From Nyssa sinensis (taxonomy: Eukaryota > Streptophyta > Magnoliopsida > Cornales > Nyssaceae), in contig CM018041.1 in NCBI GenBank assembly GCA_008638375.1, positions 7,431,501-7,495,500 on the forward strand: 64,000 nucleotides of DNA, given 5' to 3'. The number at the start of each line of letters is the position of its first letter. Position 1 is the first letter of the stretch. The translations under genes and the position numbers were made by a program. This document shows positions 35,039 through 46,300 of the stretch, in pieces. The notes beneath the pieces were generated by a model. That model was not told where the DNA came from. It made no database searches and worked only from the letters and a program-made list of their open reading frames with translations.

Positions 35039-37835
35039 TATGTGTGTGTGGGTGTGCTTATATGAAATAGCATTTGGTTCCATCCCTAAAAGATGATCCA
35101 TAAGACAAGAGCAAGCCCCGGCCGACCTTCAGGAAAGTAATGATTTAAATTAAAAGAAAGAGAACTACATGCATCTGTTTTGGCATAAACAATTTTCAAT
35201 CCATTAAATACATAGTTATATATATATATATATATATGCATATGTGTGTGTGGGTGTACTTATATGAAATAGCATTTGGTCCCATCCCTAAAAGATGATC
35301 CATAAGACAAGAGCAAGCCCCGGCCGACCTTCTGGAAAGTAATGATTTAAATTGAAAGAAAGAGAACTACATGCATCAGCTTTGGCATAAACAATTTTCA
35401 ATCCATTAAATACATAGTTATATATATAGAATATATACGAGTTTGGTATCTCTTCATTTCAATTTAAATGGATTTTTCTGAGATGAAGTGGGTCTCACAA
35501 ATAATTTGTCAAAAGTTTATTAAAAATATATTTGGCGGGTAATCGTAGCTCAAAATCCCAAATCGATCCAATAATTTTTAAAATACTTTTTGAAATAAAA
35601 TGTCATTATCCGATTTAGAGTTCCGGTATCTCACAAATATAATGCTTTTTTTAAAACATGAAAAATATAATTATTTTAAACGAAAAATATAATTATCTTA
35701 AAATTTAAGATATCAGATAATGACTTAAAATGACTATCCCAATCAATATTTTCTCTCTCAAAAATAATTTTAGAAAAAATCAACAAATTGGTCCAGGAAT
35801 TTGGGGATGGGCACGGGCCCAAACAAGTCCTAGGAAGTAGTTGATATTAAAAAATAAAATAAAATAAAATAAAATAAAAGAATGAAGGGTTTGAGTATTA
35901 CTTGATATGAAGGGGAGACATGCTCATAAAGAACACTGAAGTACGAGTGGGATCCACATTTTTGTCTACCCACTCAGACCATGTCTTCAAAACTCTCCCA
36001 TACGCTACAGGCCGTGGGATCTCTTCATACTCCGTGGCCCCTTCATCAAACGATCCTCGTCTGTTTGATCATACCCCCAAAATGAAAAATCAACCTCATG
36101 ATCTTCCTAAAAGAAAAAGATTGATGATAGCTGATATGGAACTTACAGAACTTTCATAGCAAAAGTGTTCATCCACCATATATATGTATTGAATATGAGG
36201 TAGTCCACGTTCTTCCAGTTTTTGCCATGCTTCTTAATGGATTCTGGCATGATTATGCGGTTCAATATGCTGTGCATATTTGGGTCATCTGAATTTGACT
36301 CCACCAAAAATGGAGCCCAGTAAAATTCCACTGTAGTATTGTAGTCCTGCAAATTCAATTTTAATCAAATGATTAATTAGCTCATTAATATGTAATTAAT
36401 GCTTAAGCAAGGCTGTCAACCTAATTAACTAGCCAATAAGTGCATGACAACTGGTTATTTGGTGAAAATGCTACGTAAATGATTGACTTGGTTGATCCAT
36501 CTCTGTCATCAAAGTAGGTATTGACACTCCACGCAAAAGATTCAACCCACCACACTAAACAATATATATATATATATATATAAAACACATTTTTTTTCAT
36601 TATTATAATGAAGAGTTTTGCAAGTAGCTTAATATTTTTCCAATGAATAAACTTTATTAACATTTGACGCAATCAATTGGTACAAACTTATAGTTACAGC
36701 AAAGATGATCATTCTTCTAATATAAGCTCTGGTAAAAATTTAAATACAAAAGAAAAAAGTCATAGCAAAAGCTGGGGGTCATGTGAGCTTGACGACATAG
36801 TAAGAACTGGTTAGCTGCATGCCAAGGTCTTGTGTTGACTTTACCTAATATAAACGAATCCAACATAGGACATGTGCAGAGGCTCACTGTCCTCCAGTTC
36901 TTAAGAGCAGAAAGGAGAAAATCGTGCATGAACATATAAAATGGTCCAATTAATCCTGATTAAAAATAATTAAAAATATATAAAGTAAGAGACAGAGAGA
37001 GAGAGAGACCTCAATTGTGAAAACAGAGAGAGAACCAGTCTTCTTCAAGCTCTTCCTGCCCGGAGGAACAACAGATTGAACCAGACAAACCATAGATTCC
37101 CACTGGTTCCGATTCAGTGAGTCCCCAACAAACATAAGCCTCTTTCCCCTTAGTTTCTCAAGCAACAATCTTGCTTTAAACCTTGTACATATATATATAT
37201 ATATATAATCATCAATATATCTATCTATGCATATATATATATAATAAAATCAAAATTCTTACTTGGGCAAATTACAATCTCTGGGCTGCCACCTCCAATT
37301 TTGGTACAGTGAGTCCTTTCTTCCATTCCTCATGCAAGTCACTTGTGCTGTGAGAAACTCACATTCATCTTCTTCGTATATTGGGTAGCTAACATTATCG
37401 AAAACCCAATCTCCATTAAAGAGATCGCAGCTTTCCGGTGGCAATTCAACCTCTTCGTCGTCTTCTTCATTGACCGGCAATTCAATTCTCTGCTCATCTT
37501 CTTTCAATACGATTGATTTCAGATTGACTGGTTCTTGGGTTATTCCAGAACTCTCTTCCCCTGGTTCCACTACAAGTTCTTGAATTCATCAAAACAGAGT
37601 TCTTGTTAGTTTCTTGAAATGGGTCGTTCTGGTTCGATGATTCTTCTTGCATTTCTTGAGATTTGGGCCACGAAAATGGAAATTCTGCGATGGACTTCAC
37701 GTCTTCGTTGTACATGAAGCATCCAAAGAGAAATATAGAGAAGACCACAACGAATATGGAGAGATTATTCCCTTTCCGACCTGCATGCTTCATTGTTTCG
37801 GAGAAGAGCCGCGTTTTCCGGCGAAGAGGCTGCAT
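33964..37835 (-). CDS. TBL: TBL-family xylan O-acetyltransferase (ESKIMO1/TBL29-like), apparent frameshift in exon 1
   Basis: A Golgi type II membrane enzyme; the ESK1/TBL29 clade transfers acetyl groups to xylan. Exons: 37835-37263, 37181-37010, 36346-36147, 36060-35902 and 34312-33964, with GT-AG introns and matching phases. After a short basic N-terminus comes a membrane anchor ([20 protein letters not shown]). An acidic stem follows, then the PMR5N region ([34 protein letters not shown]), the GDS motif in [25 protein letters not shown], and the C-terminal [19 protein letters not shown] with its DxxH motif. About 483 residues would be expected, close to ESK1. However, the anchor-coding frame ends in other codons after NKNSV, while the frame of the rest opens only after two TGA codons. 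A +1 shift is therefore needed at about 37577-37592, and no GT-AG intron there repairs it. Either the allele is broken or the base sequence is wrong at that point. Confidence 0.85.
35030..35430. repeat. ~202-bp tandem duplication in TBL intron 4
   Basis: The unit beginning GCATATGTGTGTGTGGGTGT (35036) and including GATGATCCATAAGACAAGAG and CCCCGGCCGACCTTC recurs at 35238 with only a handful of substitutions. Each copy ends in CATAGTTATATATATA. The duplication probably arose between the (AT)n tracts at its edges. Confidence 0.85.
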
Positions 37836-38056
37836 GAGAAAAGTGATGAGAAGGTGAGAGTTGGAAATGTAGAGAGGGAAAAAACACACATGAGAGAGAG
37901 GGAGAGAAACACGAACATGTATAGATTTTTCTAATGAGGTTTGGTGAGAAGGTTTGTCTTAAAGAAATTGGGTTGGTCACTGGTGGATGGAGAGTTGTCT
38001 TTCTCAGATTTTTCTTCTAATCCCTGTCTAACCACTCTTCGTTATTTTGCAAACTC

Positions 38057-38090
<34 letters not shown>

Positions 38091-38500
38091 TGATTTCAAA
38101 GCTTTCCCAAGTTAACCTTTCCTTATTTGAATCCATCATGAAGGGGTTGTTTTGTTGGGGTATATGAATTATGGTAGACAGTATGTTACCGTCTATAAGG
38201 TTCTGAAAATGATTGTCAACAGTGACACACATGTGTCATTGCATCATAAGAGAGAAGTATTCTGATCATACGGTCCAGGGCTTCTCCATTGTGGGTCAGT
38301 CATATGTAGGGCCATGATACATTTCATCCTGATCACACTCCTGTGCTGCACTTTCAGATCATCATATGTAGTTCCGACCATTACACTTTTTTTTTTTTCT
38401 CGATTTGTTAAAAACTAAAATTTTAAATGATGTGTAATGTATCTAAGATATTACCAAAGAAGTTAGAGAAAGAAATAATGGAAAGCAGTCAAGTTCGGTC
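37836..38500 (-). promoter_or_regulatory. Upstream region of the TBL gene
   Basis: Holds the likely 5' UTR and promoter. CT-rich on the minus strand (GA-rich on plus near 37888-37905, and a (TG)n(AG)n tract at 38060-38090). No unambiguous TATA box was picked. Confidence 0.35.
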
Positions 38501-38502
38501 AA

Positions 38503-38638
38503 ATAATATGTAAGCTCTCTCTCTCTCTCTCTATATATAAAATAAATCATTCGTTTCAAATCTCTACAAACAAAAGTGTGTAAAGATTTAAAAAGGCTTC
38601 GTTTGGTTTGGTTATGTTTTCAAAAATAATATGTAAGA

Positions 38639-38670
<32 letters not shown>

Positions 38671-38755
38671 ATAAAATCATCATTTCAAATCTCTACAAAC
38701 AAGAGTGTGTAAAAATTTATAAAGGCTTCGTTTGGTTATGTTTTTAAAAATAAAT
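38503..38755. repeat. ~125-bp tandem duplication
   Basis: AATAATATGTAAGCTCTCTC, then CATTTCAAATCTCTACAAAC and GGCTTCGTTTGGTT, occur twice in tandem with small differences and a variable (CT)n(AT)n tract. Confidence 0.8.
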
Positions 38756-38964
38756 TTTTAATTTTAAAAAGCAAAATACGAGTTTGACAAATTATTTATT
38801 TTAATTTTTTAAAATTTTGATTATCATATCTAAATATATTTTTATAATTTTTAAAAAATTAATTACAAAATTTTCAAAAATTTATATTTGAATCACTATC
38901 CAAATTTGATTTTTGAGCTGAAACTTAGTGAAAATTAAAGGCTATATACTCTCAAATTTGAAAA

Positions 38965-39330
38965 AAAAAATATTAGGATAATATACTAACCTTTTTTTAT
39001 TATTTAATAATTGTACATCTTTTATAATTTCTGATATTATACTTATCTCTCTTTTTAGAATTGTCAACGTTAACAAAAAAAATATATGAATTTACTATTT
39101 TATCTTTAGAAATAATTATATTGACCTCTTTTTATGATATTTGATAATTACATAGACCTTGCATGTGATTTCTAAAAAGATATGAGAGATTAATGTAATA
39201 TATAAGAATATTTTAATTATATAAAAAAATAGTTGAAATTCAGACACCTTCAATGACGAATTATGCTAGATAGATTGTCAGTATAACAGAGGATATTGGT
39301 ATAATTTTAGAAAATATATAAATTCTTCTA
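38965..39330. mobile_element. Degenerate fold-back element (probable family member)
   Basis: Starts GGATAATATACTAACC and ends near GGATATTGGTATAATTTTAG. It has internal TTAATAATTGTACATC and TTGATAATTACATAGACC segments like those of the other copies. The central part is shortened. Confidence 0.4.
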
Positions 39331-39621
39331 ATTGTCAAGTAACTCAAGAGATGTGAATATAATTATTCAAAAAAAATTTACATGTGAGATATAGCTTATT
39401 TAAACTTATTCTATTTTTGTGTCCTAATCCTAATTTTAATTCAATCTAACCAAAGTTCTCAAATACTTGAACCATGTTTTGAAAAAAAAAATTGCTCTGA
39501 AATCCCTTTCAAAAAATTTCTGACCCCTCCAATTTTTTACTCCAATCTTTTGAACGAAACTTCTTGGTGATATTCATTCTCAATCATTTATACTCATAAA
39601 TATACACACTTTCTGTTGATA

Positions 39622-39661
<40 letters not shown>

Positions 39662-39869
39662 TTGTGTACTTAAATCACAAGGTAAACACAGGCGGTGTCG
39701 TAGATGCTTGGTCATGATGTGTAGTATGCCTACACAAAAATCAGAAAGTGTAATGCTTGTGATAGAAAGATTGATGCCATTTTTCTTTTTCTTCTTCATT
39801 TTTTTCCTTCTCAAAAGTGGTGTCACACCTAGTTTCTCGACTTTAATTTCTTGAATACATTGATGTTCC

Positions 39870-39906
<37 letters not shown>

Positions 39907-42330
39907 TATAGCACACATGTATGTATATATGTTAGTTATGATGTGGGGTTGCTATGATGAAATCCCAAATGGAGAGGAGAGAGGGTACTCAACCACCCAT
40001 AAAAGAAAGCGAAAGGAGAAAACCCACTTCAATATCAAAAGGATACTTTAAAAACACCCACAGTACTATGTGGCATCAATAACAGTACTTATATATATAT
40101 ATATATATTGATATAATGGAACTAGTAATAAATCAATAATATGTTAATAAGCTAGCCATATATTAATGCAAATAGAAGGTGCCAACACCAACCCATTATT
40201 AACCCTATTTGACAAAGTTAAAATCCGAATTATGGGTAGCTTTATGTTTGAGAAAAGTAAAGCCTAAGGAACCCACTTTAGCAACAATCTTGGTTGAACA
40301 CTTTGCTCTTGTCATCTCTCTCTATAGGCAAGGTGTTAGTTTGATGGGTGGTGCATCGCTTTTATTCGAAGCCAAGACAACTAGACATGCTGCTACGAAG
40401 GCAGCAACAATGAAGTTTGGAAGTGGATGTTGGCTTGGCAGCCAATCTTTCCATTTGAAAGGTGGCCAGTCCTCATAGCCATACAGATATGCGATGTTGC
40501 AGACATAAAGTTTTAACAAATTGAACAGTCATTCGGCATTTTGATGGAGACTATCTCTGCATTATTTTTATTAATCTACTTCTAGTCAGAGTACATGTTA
40601 CTCTTTTGATGTCTTTTTTATGAATTTAAAAAATGAAATATTTGTTTTAAGCTACACCAACATAACTAAGAGGCTATTTCACCATGAAAGTAATTTGTAT
40701 TTTGACGTATGCTCTCATGTTTAAAATATTTTGTTATTATTTAATAAATTTAATTTATTATTATTATATATATATATATGAATATTGTTCAATGATGAGA
40801 TGGTTAGTTATTAAATTATTATTAAAAATAGTTATATGCATGAGATAAGAACTTATGATCCGAAAATTCTAGAATTATTCGTAATCGGTAAAATTGTACA
40901 TCTTATTATTTTTTTAACTCGGTATTCGACTTTTTAGATTAATTAATCTGGGAGACCAATCATACCATCCACTAATAGGGGCTAATTAAAGTCAAAGTAT
41001 TGTACATCTTATTATTTTTTTAACTCGGTATCCGATCCTTCAAGTTGACTAATCCGAAAAATTAATCTCAACATCCACTAAAAGGGGCTGACTAAAGTCG
41101 GAATAGTGTCTCTTAATTACTATCTACTACACACTTGGCCACCCCTTTGGGGTTACGTACTATTGTGCATCTTATTTGTAATACAATAATACAATTAATC
41201 TTTATGTGATGGGCTAATTTATCTCATTCGTGAGAATAGTAGACTCTGGATTAATATATTAGTCAATTTGAAATACAGTAATCGAATTGAATCACTATTA
41301 AAAACACGTCATATAAAATCATCAATCTTAAAGTGATTCTTATATTCACAATAAGCTCTTAAGCTTGAGATAATTGTGGACTCAAGTTTTAATGGTAATG
41401 ACTTTAAGTTACTAATAAATAAAGCCTTTTAAATTAACACATCAATATTTTTGAAAATCAATATTTAGGCTATGGAACACACGTATATTATCAATATAAA
41501 ATCTACACTTTCTAACTTAGAGAATAGGATATCATCATATTTTTGTACTAATTCAATTAATTAATCACTAAAATCATGATTCGGTTTTTTCAATAAATTA
41601 TTTTTTGATATAGTGATCAATCAAAAGTGATTCATAAGTGATGAATTAGGTTCTAAAACTAATTACGATTGGTTTAATAATGTAAAAATTCAAATCCTAA
41701 TTATTAATATATAGATAGAAGAACCACAGCAAAAGTTTAGTAATATTGCGATTTTTTATATTTCACCAAATTAGAGTATAATTTCAATTATATAATAAAA
41801 TTAACTAGTCATTAATTTAGTAAATAAATAATGATTAATTAGAGTTAATTTAGTGGGACTCTAAATCTCTGATTTTGTTCTAATTTTACAAGTTCCTATA
41901 AATATATAATATTGGGTTAGCCACACATACTCAAGTTTATTATTGTTTTTCTGCTAAGAAGAGTAATATAGTCTTAAAACTACTCTATAATATGATGGGT
42001 TGCTTATCAAGAGTAATATTTCAATGCATGTCTTCTTCTGGTCAGTGATGTGTTTTGCACAGACATTGATCCAAATCTAAGACCAAAAAGTCCAGAGAGA
42101 TCTAGAGAAATAAGATCTGCCACATATCTAAGAACCAGCACATTTTTTCCACGATAGCAGGTTTCTAAATTTGGCTACACCGCCATTACTGAACACCATT
42201 GAGTCCATGTTGCAGCTGGGTGGCTGGCTAGCCTGTGTTTGTCTGTTTCATGCAGGATCGCAGCTCCAGTATATCAACTTCTTAGCCACGAAGTAAATAC
42301 TCTCTAAAAAGAAGTGTGTAGATCTCTGTC
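39331..42330. other. Intergenic, no supported gene
   Basis: (AC)n tracts at 39635-39661 and 39871-39888 each join (AT)n. A ~105-bp tandem duplication lies at 40893-41103. On the minus strand 40322-40519 is open and would encode a 65-residue peptide with one hydrophobic stretch (NFIVAAFVAACLVVLASN). I do not recognise it and do not call it a gene. Confidence 0.5.
40893..41103. repeat. ~105-bp tandem duplication
   Basis: TTGTACATCTTATTATTTTT, AACTCGGTATTCGA, CATCCACTAATAGGGGCT and AAAGTC occur in the same order twice, the second copy diverged. Its origin is not recognised. Confidence 0.75.
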
Positions 42331-42421
42331 ACACGCGCACGCGCGCACACACACATATATATATGAGTAGTTCCTAATCCCACTAGACCCAAAATCTGCA
42401 TAAGTTTGGGGTGTGTCCAAA

Positions 42422-43109
42422 ATGGTTTGCACTAGACCCGAAAGAGACAAGAATGTTGAATCATTTGCCACCTTCTTTCAAGGCTGGTTGGTCCGTCAAG
42501 AACATTACCTTCAAGAACTCCTCCAATCATCACAATGTAACGGCGAAAAAGATGACCTCAGGCTCAAAGACCTCATCAGCCGAGTCATGGATCACTATAA
42601 CCAATACTACCAAGCCAAGTCGAGACTGGCACGTGACGATGTCTTCTTCGTGTTCTTGCCAACTTGGTTCACCCCGTTCGGGTGAACATTTCTTTGGATC
42701 ACCGGGTTCAAACCCGGACTCACATTGACCTCGGTGCTGGACTTATCGGAGGAGCATGCTCTGAAGATGGAGAGGTTGATGAAGGAGACAAGCAGAGGAG
42801 AGAGAACTGGCGGAGGAGCTGGCAAGGGTTCAGGAGGGAGTGGCTGCACCACCAATGTTGGGACTGGCGAGACGGGTGGGGAACAGCAGTGTTGGTTAGA
42901 TGGAATCTGCAATTGAGAGGCTAAGGTCGTCGATGGAGACTCTGTTGGAGTGTGTTGATTATCTGAGAGGGAAGACCGTGATGAAGGTGATGGAGATACT
43001 GAGCTGTGCTCAGACTCTGGAGTTCTTAACGGCTGCTGCCCAGTGTCAGCTGAAAATTCGGGCTCGGGGCTTGCAGAGAGACGCAAAGAGGAGTGGCAGC
43101 CACCGTTAA
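42422..43109 (+). pseudogene. DOG1-domain protein gene (DOG1-like), broken
   Basis: Single-exon-like locus from ATG 42422 (MVCTRPERDKNVESFATFF). The DOG1 domain is easy to follow: FQGWLVRQEHYLQELLQ, LISRVMDHYNQYYQAKSRL, PTWFTPF, TFLWITGFKPGL, DLSEEHALKMERLMKET, ELAEELARVQEGVAAPPM, then ESAIERLRSSMETLLECVDY, LRGKTVMKVMEIL, QTLEFLTAAAQCQLKIRARG and LQRD. DOG1-like proteins act in seed dormancy and related ABA responses. Three lesions interrupt it: TGA at 42683-42685 where the family usually has Arg, a one-base gain around 42796-42800, and TAG at 42897-42899 just before ESAIERL. The rest is well conserved, so the breaks look recent or could be sequence errors. It converges on the F-box gene 262 bp away. 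Confidence 0.85.
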
Positions 43110-43371
43110 AAATAATTCATGATTGAGAAGTATCGAGTGAAACAATTTTACAAACTGATAGAGCTCTTCTTTATATCACTAGAATACCAGTACAATGTCT
43201 TCAAATTTTGAAGCCATGACAACCACCTGAAACCCATATAGTATCAACACCCACTCTCAATGAAAAAATTACAAAAACTTATAATAATAACTTTGCTCAT
43301 TTTTCTAATGTTAAAATTCATATATTGTTCTAATCTTGCACAAGTTTCATATGCCATGCCTCGAGTTGCAA

Positions 43372-46300
43372 TTAAAGGATCACTAATTGGACTCCCGGAG
43401 GTTTTTTTGCTTCGAGTTGCTGCTTGGCATGACTTCTTGCAGCTTCCTCCCTGTTGATTTCATCAACTCCCACCGGGGTTCGCTCCAAAATTTGATTACG
43501 AGGATCAATAACAATCTTCTGAAGTGCAATAGCATTCTCAATAAAATACATGGCAAGTTCGACATCACTAATACGACCATAATACCCAACCATTTCCACC
43601 AATTTGAGGTATTGATGGGGACACCCGGCAGCCTTTCTCATTTTTTTTCTCCTCTTTGAGGGTGACATCCATATCAACTGCAACAAGGAAAAAGGGGCAG
43701 TTAAACTACCATTAACCCTATTAATAAATGACATGTCCCAAAAGCAAAGAAGCAATAATCCATTTTGACCTGCTGCTCCAATCAATCTGGTGTTTAAAAT
43801 TTTGAAACTGCAATAGGCTGTTGAACCAGTTGGGACTCGCTCTATAGCTCACACGGAAAACCGGCTTGAACCACATTAAATATTTTCAGGCAAGAAAACT
43901 AGTTAATTTGTTTCCCTCTCCTTGATCACATATCTAAGGGAATATTTTCTAAAGCAAGTCATCCACTTAATAAAAAGGCCAACACTAAAGATGGATTCTT
44001 TTCAAAGAAAAGAATACCACAACATTTGTTAATAAAGTTGTTTGCAAACATTTTCTGTTTGTTAGTCAATTTAATGTTCTTTCTTCCCAGTTCCTTAGTG
44101 CCAGGTACAGAATCAAAGCCACTCCAATTCATGCGTTGTTGATGGGTACATTCATATCTTACCTTATTCTTTCTTCTTCGGGTGGAGAACAGAATCGAGG
44201 ATAGTTACAGATAAGCCACAACCCCAACTACTACGATGCCTAGACAAGCTTTTTTGTTCTTGCTCTCCCCGGGTAAATATACTCTAGCAAATCACATATG
44301 ATCATGAATTTTCGCGCACCACAAGCCATGTTCCTGTCAGCCTTTTTTTTTTACACTAATAGCATTTATAACACATTGGGCTAAGAAGTGAAACTCCCTA
44401 TCAAACCCATATGAATATATTGTCCACAAAAAATATATCGGGCAAGCAACTAGCAGGGAAGGGATACAGCCCTGGCAGTAAACCTGTTATCTAGGGCCCA
44501 CCAAAAATTTTCAATTGCAATAGCAAAGAGTAAATTCTAGAAATTCTTATTTAAGAAGAGTATGAGGGAGAGCTTTTGAGTCTAGCGGAAAGATTTAAAT
44601 AAATTGATTTATTGCTCATAAAAGCATGTATCTATTTATGAGTTAATTAATGTGGAGTCCCTTAAACAGAAGGTAAATTAATAGAGGGTTCACTGCATTT
44701 TTTTTTTTGAACTCAAGGACAAGTCATTTTTTGTTTTTGATTTCAACTCTATTGACAGCTGTATTGTTTATGAAAATGACAATTATATACAATACAATAT
44801 ATACGTATATTTCATCATCAACACCTTCACAATACGAGTGTCTCTCCTCTAGTGCCGCTCAGATCTACATCTCCGACTTCTATGCCAAAGGTTACAACCT
44901 CTGATAGATGATGCATCTGCCAGAAAAGATGACTGGCTTCCATGGAGAAGCAATGGCCAACGACGACACAAGTACATCACTGATTATTCTAGTGCTGGAT
45001 TCTCGGCAGAGGATACAGCCAAATTCAAGAATTTGGTGCGACCTAGCCCCATGCCAATCGACTTCCAAAATTAACTGATTCGCTGCCGGAAACGTCTCTT
45101 CCTCTCCATCGTAGTTGCCTCCCCTTTCCGTCCAACCGATGGTGGAGTTGGCTGGTGGATTAGTTCTAATGAATACTCAACAACATTAAGTAATCTATTC
45201 TTGGGGTGCTAGGAAAGGCAGCTAAAAGATCAAGTGGCTGATTGACTCAAATTTTGTCTTTTGTAAAATAGATCACTGCACATGGAGAAAGTATGGGCCT
45301 CAACCAGTTCGGAAAATGATAGGCTGTACAGAGTTGTATTCAGATTGAGGAAGGAGATGATTATCAATTTCTAAATGGTTATCGAAGCTATAATGAGGCT
45401 TGCTTCTCTCAGCACCATAGCAGATTTTATGTTTCCTTTGATCATCAATATTGCGTACATCTAACCCTCCCTAGACCCCGCAATGGTGGGAGCATCATGC
45501 ACTGGGTTTGCCCTTTGATCATCAATATGAAGATATCTAGTCCCCCAGGAATAGCCCATGGGTTTTGAACTTCCTATCCAACCCCCTGCAGAGAGTATCT
45601 CATCAACACTTTAAGAGCCAGAAGATAACTATTGGGATCTAATTTTCTGTTAGCAACCATGTAGCAGCACACATTGCCCATAAAAAAGACAACTTCAAAA
45701 TTCACATGAACAGGTCTATTGAAGGTGGCTTCTAATTGTATAAGCTGGCCTCGTTCTCCACAATGTTCACAAAAAACAAACCCAAAGCCCACCACACGTT
45801 GCAATTCAATACAGTACCCAGACTACCACCAAAGCAACATCACTGACTGCAAAGTCCAATCATGTCATCTTAGATACTGAAGGCAGATGTACACACTAAA
45901 TGGCAAGTGTCCCCAGACCCAACCAGAATGAGGGAGAGACAGCGCAATTAACACAACAAAGGCCCGGCCCTCAAGAGAATCTAACCTCGGAATTCCAACA
46001 ATAATTGAGATTTCTATTGTTTGTGGCATATAAAAAGGCATTGTATGCACCGATTAAAAAATAAAAATAAAAAGGCATTGTACACAAAGTTAACATGCTC
46101 CTAAGATTGCATCCAAATGTGAACTGCAAGAAAGAACGAGGGAGAGAGAGAGACTGTTGTTAGAGGCTTGGATTGGATTTGAAAGATTACAAAGGAAAAG
46201 AAGATAAAGAGGGAAGAGAATCTTTCAGATAGTTCACTAAGATGCCTATCATTGTCCAGTTTAAAAATCATTCATTGATGGGTGCAGTCAGATTGACAGA

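Noticed and set aside
40322..40519. 65-codon minus-strand frame with a hydrophobic segment
   Set aside because: Possible small membrane peptide, but no family match, promoter or splice evidence. Left as part of the intergenic stretch.
42607..43086. 159-codon minus-strand frame
   Set aside because: Antisense of the DOG1-like locus. The plus-strand translation carries the recognisable domain and the minus frame does not.
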